DNA of 64,000 bases from Diatrype stigma (lineage: Eukaryota > Ascomycota > Sordariomycetes > Xylariales > Diatrypaceae): positions 62,001-126,000 of the forward strand of contig JAKJXP020000029.1 in NCBI GenBank assembly GCA_022225965.2. The letters run 5' to 3'. How positions within the stretch are numbered: position 1 is the stretch's first letter; every line of letters starts with the position of its first letter. A program made the translations under genes and the position numbers. Positions 32,449-43,701 of the stretch are shown one piece after another. The notes under the pieces are model-generated. The model was not told the origin of the DNA, did not search any database, and worked only from the letters and a program-made list of their open reading frames with translations.

Positions 32449-34664
32449 GACGGGAAGGAATCATATGGTCTTGCACTGCCTCTCGCTCTAAGACTTGTCC
32501 ATTTAAATAAACAAGTATATGGCCAATATAAAGGTGAAGGTGGAATGTAACTAGGAACGCAGGCGTCTTCAAAGACGGGGCGTGAGCAAGCAGGCGAGGC
32601 CTGGCCCCAAGCGGCGTAGGACTCCACCACATGATTGATGCGTAAGTGAGGATGGAGATCGCGACCTTTGGACGTCTGCTATTCGTGCAATGCCTATCAC
32701 GACCGTAGAAGGGTTACGACAGCATGGGGTCCTAGACATCCCTGCAGCGCTATATTTAGTCTCATACAGGGAGCTGTGCCTTACGACGCTATTACAGACT
32801 AATAGCCGATATCTTTGATCTCTCTGGGCCTTACAAGTCATATGGTTAGAGGTCAACAACGAGCAGACGGCATGTCGTCCACCCAAAGCGTCCTTCCGAC
32901 GGATAGAATGTAGAGTCGCACATCAAGTCGATCGCATATCCTAGACGCACATATATGTACTTATTGCCGTGGAAATGAGTTAGAATATGCCAGTAAAACG
33001 TGTCGAGTATGTGTAAGTAAAGCGCCGTTGACACCCTTGTTGCTGACAGCTACGTGTTTGGGATGCTCAGGCGCTAAGCCTGAGTATAGTCATGACTGAT
33101 CCTTCGGTTCTAGACCAATGAGTCCCTTTAAGACGTTCAGCTGAAATCAGGGAAAGAACGCTATCTTTATTCGGGCAACCGTTTCACATCATATGTTAAA
33201 TCCGGCATCCCCAGCGTAAATCGGGATGCTATAGGTCAGCATTTACCTAGGAGTATGGCGGTATAGGAAGGTTATTATCCGTGCCCCTTTCAACCTCCTG
33301 GACCACGCTGTGTGCCCTTGGATTATTGCCACAATACCTGTGCCATGCGCGATCGCATTCGGACTCAGTTCTTGAGCTTTGAGGGCGAATGGGGAGACCC
33401 CCAGTGGAGCTTCTTTCAGCCCTCCCACGACTAATACAGTTGCCCCCCCCCCACCCTTCCCCGGGCGCGCGCGACAGGTATTACATTGGTAGATAAGTAG
33501 GCATGTGTGAATCTCTAGATGTATCAGCCCCCCTGCATATCTCGGGAGATATCACCTCCTGCACTTGGGCTTAAGGTCTTGGGCTTGGAACTCCATCAAC
33601 ACGATAGGAACAATGCCGACAACAGCAACATAGCTACCCGCATTGCCGCAGTCAGTCAGCGACCCGTACTAACCTAGCTTGACTTCCGACCGCCAGCAGC
33701 CAAATCAACAACGCCGCACGCAGACATCAACAAGCTGCTGACGAAGTGCAAAACGTCCTGTTCTTGGCGCGGTTGCCGCCACTTCGCCAAACAACCCAGC
33801 TGTCAACGAGGCCGGCGTACAGGCCGATGACGGCGATGGCGGTGCTGGTCGGCTTCGGCGAGCTTACCCTGGGCGTAGAAGGCGAACGCCATTAGCCCAG
33901 GCTGACGGCGGTGACCCGTGCTTGCGCTAGTATCATATCATGGCGGGCGGCTGGGTGTGACGGGTAGTTGACTGCCCAAAGTATGGCTGCTTATAAGTAG
34001 AGATGCTGGGTACATGGGAGGCGTGTCAGTGGACGACGTGTGTGTTCCTGTGCGTTTGTGAAGGAGCGAGCTTTGCAAGGTGAGTAGCGCGGGCGGAAAT
34101 AATTTGATGCTAAAGTATGGAGGCGGTTTATGCGGTGAGGCGATTGATTTCTTATAGTGCTTCATCCGTTGCGTCCATAGCCCCTTTCTTTGGCCGAGTC
34201 GACAGGCCAGTAGATTATCGCCGCTGATAGCAGAACCTCTATCACTTCGTTGTGTGGCTTAACGTGGTGTAGCAACCATTGATACATTTCCAGATGATAC
34301 AAGATCACCTTCTTCGAATAGATTCGTGTACGGGCTAAAACTGGGCCTTCAGTAAAACTATTAGTAACTCGTTTTTGGGACTTGGTATAAGGACCTATCA
34401 AAGTCTTCGCCGTCCATAAGAGGCACTTATAATGAAGCCCGTCCCGTAGTGACTATGTTGAACATCCAATAGACTTACGACAATCTGCTAGAATTATCAG
34501 CCATGCATCAGCAGCCGCTTTCTCCAAAATAAGGGGGTCCCGGTTTATTGACGTTTCGCACGTACCGAGATTGCCCCCAATACCCAAAGTAAACAAACCC
34601 CCGCGATATACTCACGATATAGCAAACTAGTTTACGGTGAACGACCTTTCGTAAATCTGCAACC
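32449..34664. other. Non-coding region between two divergent genes
   Basis: Mostly featureless. A G+C-rich, coding-like patch at about 33690-33930 has no sustained frame on either strand. No repeat structure or RNA gene was recognised. Confidence 0.4.
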
Positions 34665-36299
34665 ATGTCGTCCCACGGGATCCCGGAGGTATTGATGAAG
34701 AAGGTCGACGATTACGTCGACGCACTTGCCCCGCAGATCCAACCCCGCATCACCACCGAGCTGGAGGTTTTCCAACAGAAGACCATCGACGTTTTGGAGG
34801 CACAAGTCATCGATGCCTTCCGCACCATATTCAATCGGGATGGGGATGCCTCTACTCCAGGTCCAGTGATGAGGGGCCTGGATAATGCAATCCCGAATGC
34901 CTACGGCAGCCAGTCTCTACCTTTCGCCAACGAGATCGCCACCCTGACGGGCAGCTTCAGCAAGATCGCCGACGAGACAGGCGACGACCTGCGCGACATT
35001 TTTAAGCTGACTGAAGGCCACACTGGCTCTGGCGATGCTCGGTCCCTTGGAGATGATCACCACTCCGACTCCTCCCAGGGGGTGAAGGGTTTCCTCTCTG
35101 CTGCCGTCAATGCCGTCCAAGACCATCTGGACAACGACAAGGGGCCAGGCGGCCAGAAACTCGAGCTCGACGGGCTGCTTGGGGTGCTCAGCAGCAGCGT
35201 TAAGGACGTCGCGCGCAGCCCGGAGGATACAGCGCGCCGCATCAGCCCCGAGATCAAGGAAAAGGTGGGCGCGAAGCTGCGCGAGCAGCACGCCCCCATC
35301 GCCGAGCAGTTCACTCGCATCGCGCTGGACCACATCAAGCGCTGGCTGCGCGGCAACACGACGACTCGTGACATCGGCGACGGAGCCAAGGGCGAGATCG
35401 AGGACCACGTCAAGGATCTCGTGAAGGGGCTCGGCGGCCTGTTCGGAAACATGAAGCAGCACCATCATCATAGCGAGGGCGCGTCTTCGTCCAGAGGTCT
35501 GGGTGGCGACCACGGCGATCGCGATGGTGGCGGCGAGGGAGAAGGCGGCAGCGGGTTCTCTAAGGTCATCAGCGAGAAGCTGAGTACGGGCCTGGGTCGA
35601 GTCCACAGGGAGGTTCGCCTCGAGTTCCGCACGGTGCTAGGCGGCATCGAGAAGCAGCTGTTCGAGCTGCTACCCGACGAGCTGCAGGGGCTGCTTGAGA
35701 AGATCCTCGGCGGCAACCCCTTCGACTCCCAGCTCGAGCGCGACGCTGGATCCCAGACGGCGGACCGCGGGTTCCGCGACGATATCAAGACGAAGCTCGT
35801 CAGCAAGATCCGCGGCCTTGTGCGAAAGGTGCAGGAGATGCTGCGTGAGCGCATCCTGGGCGTGGTGAACGGGGGCCATCGCAAGTTCGAGAGCGCGAGC
35901 TGGGTGTTCGTGCAGGAAATGGTCGAGCAGAAGGTGCAGAAGTACTTGCCCAAGGTGAAGATCACCGTGGCGGATGATATTGGAAATGAAGGTGTGGACC
36001 TGGGAGCGCCGAAGCCCAGCACGCAGCAGCCCGGAGGAGGAGGAGGTGGTGGCAGCCAGTTTGTGTCTCCAAATCCGCAATACGGACACCAGCAGCAAGT
36101 GCATGGAGGTGTGGACTATCAGCAACCCCAGCAGCAGTACCAGCCCCATCAGGAGTATCGGCCTGATCAGTATCCGCCGGTTCATCCGGCCTACCCTCCC
36201 CCTCCGTCGGACCAATACCACCAACCCCCGAGCTACCAACAAAGCCAGGGTCAGGACTATCAAGGAAGTCAATGGTATGGTCAGAATCCATCATACTGA
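34665..36299 (+). CDS. Uncharacterised 544-aa protein with helical body and P/Q/Y-rich tail
   Basis: Uninterrupted frame from ATG 34665 (ACCATG context). There is no signal peptide or membrane segment. Residues 1-65 are amphipathic and helix-prone (MKKVDDYVDALAPQI). The middle has several charged helical stretches (EKVGAKLREQHAPIAEQF, DHIKRWLRG, EDHVKDLVKGLGGLF) separated by a His-rich KQHHHHSEG and a Gly/Asp/Glu-rich linker near 283-305. A second helical block (IRGLVRKVQEMLRERILG) follows. From about residue 455 the chain becomes Gly-rich, then repeats of Pro, Gln and Tyr (PPSDQYHQPPSYQQ), a disordered tail. I recognise no named domain. The body is compatible with a lipid- or protein-binding helical bundle, which is only inference. 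Third-position G+C bias supports real coding. Confidence 0.8.
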   Translation: MSSHGIPEVLMKKVDDYVDALAPQIQPRITTELEVFQQKTIDVLEAQVIDAFRTIFNRDGDASTPGPVMRGLDNAIPNAYGSQSLPFANEIATLTGSFSKIADETGDDLRDIFKLTEGHTGSGDARSLGDDHHSDSSQGVKGFLSAAVNAVQDHLDNDKGPGGQKLELDGLLGVLSSSVKDVARSPEDTARRISPEIKEKVGAKLREQHAPIAEQFTRIALDHIKRWLRGNTTTRDIGDGAKGEIEDHVKDLVKGLGGLFGNMKQHHHHSEGASSSRGLGGDHGDRDGGGEGEGGSGFSKVISEKLSTGLGRVHREVRLEFRTVLGGIEKQLFELLPDELQGLLEKILGGNPFDSQLERDAGSQTADRGFRDDIKTKLVSKIRGLVRKVQEMLRERILGVVNGGHRKFESASWVFVQEMVEQKVQKYLPKVKITVADDIGNEGVDLGAPKPSTQQPGGGGGGGSQFVSPNPQYGHQQQVHGGVDYQQPQQQYQPHQEYRPDQYPPVHPAYPPPPSDQYHQPPSYQQSQGQDYQGSQWYGQNPSY

Positions 36300-36616
36300 T
36301 ATCGTACCTCGACTAGTGTATCTCTCATCACGTCTAAGCACCCTCAAACAGCTCAGAACACACCGGTTATAATGGGAATTTCTACATGCCCTTTCATTGG
36401 AGGTGTATATGTGGGAAAGGCATACTTACGGGACCCTTTTCATAGACCTTCAGTACACATGAAGGGTAAGATGAGGCAAGGATACAACGCAATGTGGGGC
36501 AGATATCCAGGAAAGCAAAAGGGGCGGTAGGAAGGGCAGGAAAATTGAAGCGATGAGCACTAGAGTATGAATTACGAATATTGAACATCCCAAGTCTGGA
36601 AAGATGATGCGTTTGA

Positions 36617-36850
36617 TGGTTACCGTGGAGTCGTGGACTGTTCCCAGAGTGGGGTCGAGAAGACCACCAAGGATATGGGGTATTGCTCGATTTCCCCTTC
36701 ATCAATGACGGCAGTCCGACGCAGACGGTGCTGGAAACCTACGGTGCCGAGGAGGTCAAGGGAATGCGGAATGCAGCGAGCGAATACGACCTCTACATCA
36801 GCCTTATTAAGAAGCTGCAGCACGACGGGGTATTGCTGCGGAATCTTTGA
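36617..36850 (+). pseudogene. C-terminal fragment of a FAD-linked (BBE-type) oxidase
   Basis: One frame reads DFPFINDGSPTQTVLETYG, then EVKGMRNAASEYDL and KKLQHDGVLLRNL before a TGA. This resembles the end of berberine-bridge/6-hydroxynicotine-oxidase-like flavoproteins, where a YxNxx segment, LxxYG, a basic helix and YDPxxxFQxLxxxGFLL close the substrate domain. The usual DPxxVFQ is changed here (DLYISLIK). The FAD-binding domain is absent upstream; the frame meets a stop at 36614. It therefore looks like a fragment left by deletion. Family assignment is by remembered pattern. Confidence 0.5.
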
Positions 36851-38163
36851 GGTAGTAATCTTCATACTCTCATTCGGCTTTGTGCCAGATCTCTTTGACA
36901 CATTGCTGTTTGTGGTAGTAGGTAATATTAGCTGGAGCCAACATGCCTTTACTGACGATGTCTTACTACGTTAAGTAGTAACCAGGTGATACACGGCCAA
37001 TGCATGATGGCCTTACCTTGGTCAATTTACCCAGGTTCCTCTTTTCTTCTTGAACTCCTACCCTCGCGTATCATGCCATCCATTTCCTAGGACGTCTTAG
37101 GAAGTATCTTGAATCTTATTACATGGTCTCAGTATCCTGCAACTACCCTATTTATTGATTTATTATAGACAACCAAAACTCTTTGACTGAGCAGAGCATT
37201 GAAATCTGAACCTGCTCCGCTACGAATATATCCATATTAAGCCAATATAATCCCGAGCAAGATATACTATCTTCGACATCCATCCTTGTAGGAACACCAT
37301 CCGCATCGGTTATGGGATAGATAATTTGATTTATGGAATCTACCGGCACCCATTCGGCACCCGATATTATGTAGGATACATTACTAATGCCTGGAGTAGG
37401 AATCCGACGTCTTAAGACCCTCGTCGATTATTAGCATGTTAAGCCACAACTTCTACCGGCAATTACCTTCGTATGGGAAGCATGTTTTGTAAGGTTACAT
37501 CATTGCTCTCTTACCTATAACGAGGCTATTTCAAGCCAAATACCTAGCCCCCGAGAAATCGGTTGAGTAACCCCCCAATGAGATAGATGGCTTACTACAG
37601 CATTGATATTGGTGGCGTTGTCCATCTCGGAAACTTCCGAGATGCAGGCGGTTTCACTCGGTCTAGACCCGGCACAGCCCCACAATATTCAGGCATGTCA
37701 GAAAAGGGGGCTTCTATTGAACGTCACACCAAGCTCATCGGGCAGGTGAGTTGCTTCTAGATATCTAATTGTGAAATTGGCTTGATGGGTCTGCTTACCA
37801 GGTGAAGCTCATGCGAAGACCGGCGTTCCGAGTATCAGGGTCCAAGTGTAGAGATATATTCTCACCTAAAATCACCCCTGAGCCGAGCACTCCCCGGACG
37901 GACATATGATGGCTGCATCTTCGCGAGTTCTCGCGGGATCTATTAATATCTTTAATAAACAGACCAGGCTTCAATATCACCTCAGCGTTGCAACGTAGCC
38001 TGGTGGTTTATAACGTTCCTATAATGGAAACCGTTACATTGACAGCCGCCCCAGAGGGCGAGATGGGCGGTTTTGAAGAATATAAATTGGATTCACTAGC
38101 CGCTGAAATTGGTGGTGATCAACAGCATTGGCGTCCCCCCAGTACCTGCACCGACGATCAATC
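36851..38163. other. Non-coding region upstream of the GH43 gene, with one doubtful small gene
   Basis: Apart from the candidate at 37587, no frame is supported on either strand. Confidence 0.4.
37587..37909 (+). CDS. Doubtful two-exon small protein, 88 aa
   Basis: ATG 37587 opens a frame (MAYYSIDIGGVVHLGNFRDAG) reaching a GTGAGT donor at 37746. A TTACCAG acceptor at 37801 continues it in frame to TGA at 37907-37909. The NFRDxGG string weakly recalls the start of fungal IphP-like tyrosine phosphatases, but nothing downstream supports that, and the P-loop is absent. It could be a decayed fragment. Called only because splice signals and frame agree. Confidence 0.22.
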
Positions 38164-39243
38164 ATGAGTAGAAGAGCCACTGTATCCTTCGGGCGCGTCG
38201 TGACCACGGCCATCACCGTGGTGGCGGCCATCGTCTTATGTATTTTTGCGGACCCAGCCTCGGCCGGCTCCACCGGCATGAAGGCAGCGGACCCGAGCGT
38301 GCTGCGGGTCGGCAGCACCTACTACTCGGTGCAGAGCTGGAACAACGGCATCGCGGTCCGCCAAGCCTCGTCTCCCGACGGCCTCGCCGCGGCCCCGGCC
38401 CAGCAGGTGTGGACCGACACGCAGGGCCACGGCGAGATATGGGCCCCGGACATCATCATGGACTCCGGCCGGTTCTACATCTACTTCTCGGCGGGGGTCG
38501 GCAGCGCGCACCGCATGTGGGTGATCAGCTCGGACGCGCCGGCCTCGGGCTACGACGGCGCCGCCGAGACCCAGCTCGCCCTGCCGGACGACAAGTGGGC
38601 CATCGACGGCACCCTGTTCGACTTCGACGGCCAGCGCTGGTTCGTGTGGTCCGGGTGGGAGGGCGACTCCAACGTCGAGCAGAACCTGTACATCTGCCGC
38701 ATGAGCAGCCCGACGCAGCCGACGGGGGCGCGGTACGTCATCTCGCAGCCGCGCGAGGCGTGGGAGCGCGTGGTGGGCACGCCGTTCATCAACGAGGGGC
38801 CCCAGCCCATCCGGGACCCGAACGGCCAGCTGCACATCGTGTACTCGGCCAACGGCAGCTGGAGCGACAAGTACTGCCTGGCCGAGGTGCGGCTGCGCGC
38901 CGGCGGCGACCCGACCAACGTGTGGGACTGGTACAAGTCCAACGGCTGCCTGTTCGGCTCCGACCCGGCGGACATGATGGCCGGCTGGGACGCGACGCTG
39001 TATGCGGACGGGCCGGGCCACCACACCTTCGTGCTCCTCAATGGCGATATCAACACCAGCCCGCCTGCTGGCCCGAATTTCCCCCTCATGTACCATGCCG
39101 TGCCCAAGGGCACCGAGTACAGTTGGGGGGAGAGGATCTGGTATACTGGTAGCTTCTGCTGGTGGGGCGATATCGCTTATACCCGACAGAACGTTCCCGG
39201 GGACAACAGCAATACTGGCTGGAGTTTGAAGTTTTTTGAATAA
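38164..39243 (+). CDS. Secreted GH43-family glycosidase, 359 aa, intronless
   Basis: Predicted exo-acting alpha-L-arabinofuranosidase or beta-xylosidase with a five-bladed propeller. The ATG at 38164 is used; an upstream open stretch has only TTG. An Arg-rich start then a hydrophobic stretch and ADPASA form a signal peptide (cleavage near residue 34). The family catalytic trio is visible: Asp43 in AADPSVL (base), Asp148 in WAIDGTLF (pKa modulator) and Glu211 in INEGPQP (acid). WAPDIIMDSGRFYIYFSA and HIVYSANGSWSDKYC also match GH43 members. No carbohydrate-binding module follows. Third positions are very G+C-rich up to about 39030, less so afterwards. The leader looks actinobacterial in style, so transfer is possible. 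It acts outside the cell on arabinoxylan or arabinan. The substrate is not determined. Confidence 0.9.
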   Translation: MSRRATVSFGRVVTTAITVVAAIVLCIFADPASAGSTGMKAADPSVLRVGSTYYSVQSWNNGIAVRQASSPDGLAAAPAQQVWTDTQGHGEIWAPDIIMDSGRFYIYFSAGVGSAHRMWVISSDAPASGYDGAAETQLALPDDKWAIDGTLFDFDGQRWFVWSGWEGDSNVEQNLYICRMSSPTQPTGARYVISQPREAWERVVGTPFINEGPQPIRDPNGQLHIVYSANGSWSDKYCLAEVRLRAGGDPTNVWDWYKSNGCLFGSDPADMMAGWDATLYADGPGHHTFVLLNGDINTSPPAGPNFPLMYHAVPKGTEYSWGERIWYTGSFCWWGDIAYTRQNVPGDNSNTGWSLKFFE

Positions 39244-39619
39244 CAAAGTTGATCCGCCCCTTTGGGAGTATCTATCTTCGTGTTGGGTGAAGGGAGGGGT
39301 CCACATCACGCTTGGTTATTCGTTTCGATAGTAAATATTTGTATGAACTACTGTATATAACATGGATTTTGGTATTTCTTTAAGTATGCTTGATTGAATG
39401 TGTTGTACTATTTGGTCAAGATGTTACAGCCTGGATGGGGTTGGTTGTGGGGATAGGGGGTAGTTAGAATGACACAATGAAAAACTATACCACACTACGT
39501 ATACCCCTGATCAACTAGAAGTGGACGTATCCTGTACCATATGCGACGATTTTCCTTTCATGGTATCCTACCCCTTCACTCACATGAGAAAGAGCTACCG
39601 AGTAATCACACCCAATACC
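39244..39619. other. Convergent 3' gap
   Basis: 376 bp between the stops of the GH43 and P450 genes. No clear feature. Confidence 0.5.
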
Positions 39620-41510
39620 TTATGCTTTCGTCTTAAGCTCCTTGCAGTGATCACCCCGTTCACGGAACACCAAATTCGGCCCTTGATGGCCCGCAACGAA
39701 CATATCCTCCAGCTGAAACTCGCCGGGCCTCCCCCTCCCGTCCGTACGACCAACCTGCCCCCCGCCAACCTTCCCAGCATGTCCAGGCGCAGGTTCGAAG
39801 TTAAAGAACCACAAGGTGCGCGCCAGAGTGAGGCTCACCTCCATGTACGCCATAGCCTTTCCCGCGCAGGCGCGATCGCCGATGAGGAAGGGGACGAAGG
39901 CCCTGCGCATCTCAGCGCTTTCCTCCTCCATGGCCAGCCAGCGCTCCGGCTTGAAGGCGAAGGAATCCGGGAAGTACTCCTCGTTGTGCAGCAGCGAGTA
40001 CAGGCTGACGCCGACCTGGGTGCCGCGGGGGATGGCGTGGCCGTCCACCACGAAGGGCGCGCCGCTGTCGTCGCTGGCGTCCTGCTCGCGCCACAGCGTC
40101 GCCAGCGAGGGCGGCGACATGCGGAGCGTCTCGTCGATGCATGCCCGGAGGTACTTGCAGCGGTTCAGCTGCGGCCCCGCTCGGATCTCGTCCGCGGACT
40201 GGAAGGTCGAGCGGATTTCGGCTGCGAGGGAGGCGTAGCATGCCGGGTTGCGCGATAGGTAGAAGAAGCAGGCGCTCATGGCGGTCGCGGTCGTAGCACC
40301 CCCTGTTTTTCAGGCACTGTTTAAGCAAGCTACTTGATATGAAATCGGCACATAAAAAGGTCGGGGATCGTAAGGGGGATCGTAGGTAACGGACACAAAA
40401 TAGGTCAACGTACCTGCCATGATGAAGAGAATGGCCTCTGGCCACAATTCTCCGTCATAAAGACCATCTTTCCCCTTGCCAATGTGATCGGCCACGACCG
40501 AGTAAAGATCGTGATGGGCGTATTTCCCCTGGGACGTGCGGGTCTTGATCATGGTTTGGACTGCGTCGCCAAATTTATTGAAGTCTCTTTTGCCGAGCCA
40601 CGAAAATAACCGCTCGAAGCGAGCAAGGGGCGAGAATTGCATATAAGTACTAATGCGCCAGCCCATAGCATCTATTACAGGGGGTAAGAATCGGAAATGC
40701 TCTGAGGTTTGTGTGGTCAACGGGTAGCCGAAGGCTAGTAGGCCAACCACGTCCAGACTTAGCCGTTGGCATCGCTCGGTCATGTTGACGGCATCGCCGT
40801 TTTGAGATGAGGCTATTAGAAGTTGTAGGAATACGTTGATCTGCTCACTCATGGTGGGCTCGAACGTGCGCATGGAGCGCTCGGTGAGGACTTGGCCGAT
40901 AAACTTGCGCTTCCGGCGGTGCTGGTCCTTATCGATGACATTGATGATACTGGGATACTTGGATCTCATTTGTGATGGCCGGTATGCCTGTCCCTTCGCC
41001 ACTCGGGGGTTTAGATAGATGTCTTCGGCCATTAGCGTTGAAGTAGTAACAGAAAGGACGGAAATACTAGTGCCCATGTCTCTTACCATGCAAAGCCGTG
41101 ACCGTATTGAACACAAGACGATTTGGTGCTTGGCGTACAACGGATCCTGTTATTAGGAACGCCTTGTGGTCAATAGGGACTGGAAAGGGGAACTTCGATG
41201 CTCTCACCATATCTTTGGAAGGTCTGGTACGTGACAAGGTGGAGACGTTTGTTGATGGCATGATAGCCGCCATAGGCGTCTGTTAGCCCAGCAAAGAAGG
41301 GCCCTGGGTAGTGACGTAAAGGGTGAAACAGCAGGCGAAAGCTGATGAAGAGAAAACACTGCGATGATCAATCAATCCAGGCTGCTATCTGGGGCACTAT
41401 GGCAAGGACCTCTATACCCAGGAAAGAAAAAGACAGGAAGCATATGCTTCGGCCAACAGTATCGTATTGCTATCAAGCTTCTTCATAGCGAAGTCTAAGT
41501 GTATTGCCAT
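39620..41510 (-). CDS. Cytochrome P450 monooxygenase, five exons, 531 aa
   Basis: Membrane-anchored heme-thiolate oxygenase of the ER. The exons I assign are 41510-41418, 41358-41208, 41146-41087, 41022-40414 and 40302-39620. All junctions are GT-AG and keep frame. The N-anchor (CLFLSWCFLFISFRLLF) spans intron 1 and leads to the hinge HPLRHYPGPFFAG. VVRQAPNRLVFNTVTALHDIY is the usual early region. The I-helix reads FIMAGGATTATAM, split by intron 4. Also present are ETLR (E362, R365), FKPERW (423-426) and the heme loop FLIGDRACAG with Cys450. All canonical motifs are intact and the length is normal. The pattern is that of fungal CYP65/isotrichodermin-hydroxylase-like enzymes, a loose assignment. 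It is divergent from the SGNH hydrolase gene. No secondary-metabolite core gene is in the window. Confidence 0.93.
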
Positions 41511-42805
41511 TGTTTTCAGTTATACAATGGAGCCGAAATCAAAGTGTTCAAGGTGGTCAGCACTTGGAATATATTAGACTTGAGTATAGATATAGACTCG
41601 TGCTCCTTAGAGGTGTTCTGAAGACTCTGGTCCAATGTATTTATATATTCACTCAAATTATACCCCATTGCGTCAGTGGGAGGGAGAGTCCAGACGGATT
41701 CATGTCTCACATCATGCATGTTAACCAACAGTTGGTTGCCTCTTCATGAAATGGCTGCTGGATAGGACTTCATTGCATCTAGGTGGTACAACGGTCCAAC
41801 AGAGGCATTGATTGCTCGCGTCTTGACTTATCTAGGAAACCTATAGGACATGTTACAGGTCTGGTTGGAACCAACTGCAGACTGCAGTTGGCTTTTATGA
41901 CGAATCATGGTCCATAGCTAAAGTCTTGGCACCCTTTGCTCATGTATGGCGACTGCCAACGAGGTAGTATCGAATACTCAGCCTTCGTTGATGCCTAGAC
42001 TTCGTGTAATTTCTCTCTCGGCTGAGAAGGAGTTGTTGAGGCGGTGCGGGACCCTCGTGCAAATATATTGATTTCAAGCAAGGCCCTAAATATTATGTAT
42101 ACATGTCGACTGTGAATCGAGTACTTGTACCCACAATAAGATAACAGGGGGGTTCAGGGGCTGCAAGGGAAGACAGCTTCGAATGCCTATAATAGTCCAT
42201 TAATATAGCGACTTCGGTATTATCCAGAGCTCGCATCAATTATCCGCGACTATAACAAGACCCCACCGGTATTACCATGGATCCCCGGTATAGCAACAGT
42301 CTTTTTCCATTGCATTTCGCATTTGTTCGACTCCTCGTCGATGTAAACTGTCGGGCTCTTCTCACATAATGATCTCAATCAGTGGCAACAGCCTTTACGA
42401 AGTACAACTTCCCATAAAACAGCACACATGCAATTCAAGGAAGTTCTCGTCATCGTCACTATGTTGGCGATGAACCATCAGCCGTTCACCCCGCATCTCC
42501 ACGAACGCATCTTCCGATATTCTTTGGGGTTTAAGTCTGGGGTAATGGGGTAATGAAACCGGGTATTCATGGATATATGCACCATTCGGGCTATTGATTC
42601 GACGAAGCCCACGTTCATGGGTTGCATTCGGGTCTCCGCCATTATGGAAAACGGAGATTTTCAATCCCACGGCATGCATGCGCGCAGATCGATCTAGATG
42701 GCCGAAGCCAAGAAACACTTAAAAGAGGCAACATCTGTGGCGTGCGACATCTCATTACTACTTTCGAGCACACCTTCGGGTAAGAAAAACAGCAGGTCTT
42801 CAAAC
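41511..42805. promoter_or_regulatory. 1.3-kb gap between divergent P450 and esterase genes
   Basis: Non-coding on both strands by eye. It holds the two 5' flanks. Short inverted words (CAACTGCAGACTGCAGTTGG at 41873-41892) are seen; no binding site can be named. Confidence 0.4.
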
Positions 42806-43701
42806 ATGATGTTATCGCCACTTCTACTCGCTTCGCTCGCCTTGACTGGAGCTGCTGCAAGTTCCAGGGTCCAGTATCGCGACAGCAAACCACCAGCCTT
42901 TCTCCTCGCAGGCGACTCGACTACTGCTGTGAATGGTGGTTGGGGCAATGGTCTCTTAGCCACTCTCATCCAACCAGCTACGGGTCTAAATGTCGGCCGG
43001 AGCGGCGCGACCACGGCTTCGTTCAAGGCTGACGGTAGCTGGAGCAATGTCACCGATCATGTAAAACAATATCTCGGAGACCACGATGTCTATGTTACAA
43101 TTAGCGTAGGTCATGAGGCATCCTCGTTGTTATGCATCACAAGTAGGATGTGCTAACTCAGTGTCTGCTCGTCATGTGCTTAGTTCGGCCATAACGACCA
43201 GAAGGACACCTCCGGTGTTACATTTGAGCAGTATCAGACAAACCTCATCAACTTCGCGAAGGAGATCCAAGACTTAGGGGGGAAACCTGTAAGCGGAATC
43301 ATCCTATCAGATCTCCCAATGTTGAGAAATCAAGCGCTGATGAGATGAAAAAGCTTCTCGTGTCATCGCTCACACGCCGGGTCTTCGAAGGCGGCCAGGT
43401 GGTAGACTCGCTTCACGACCAGCGGCTCGCCGCCATCGAGGCGGCGCAGCAGACGGGCTCCTCCGTCATCGACTTGAATGCGGCGAGTATGAAATACGTC
43501 AATGCCATCGGCCAGGCCGCGGCCTACGAGTACAACTGGGGCGACGACAAGAAGGATACCACGCACCTCAACCCGTGGGGGGAAGTCGTCTTCGGCCGCA
43601 TGGTAGCCGATCTCATCGTTGACGCGCTTCCGAGCGTAGAGCCGTATATCACCGCCAATGCAACCATGAGCGACCTCATTGCCAATGGGCAACCAGCATA
43701 A
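42806..43701 (+). CDS. Secreted SGNH hydrolase, rhamnogalacturonan acetylesterase-like, three exons, 250 aa
   Basis: Extracellular carbohydrate esterase, probably removing acetyl groups from pectin (CE12-like). The exons I assign are 42806-43105, 43184-43288 and 43354-43701, with introns of 78 and 65 bp. The signal peptide is MMLSPLLLASLALTGAAAS. Block I is LLAGDSTTA with the nucleophile Ser38. Block III is SFGHNDQKDT (Asn104), created exactly by splicing intron 1. SSLTRRVF is the conserved strand after intron 2. The acid and base are Asp203 and His206 in KDTTHLNPWGE. N-glycosylation sites are present (NVT, NAT). All catalytic residues are intact and the length fits rhamnogalacturonan acetylesterases. 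It is the last intact gene before the A+T-rich block. With the GH43 it suggests a plant-wall-degrading lifestyle. Confidence 0.92.

Noticed and set aside
33690..33930. G+C-rich, membrane-protein-like patch
   Set aside because: Hydrophobic stretches occur in different frames with stops on both strands; no gene model holds.
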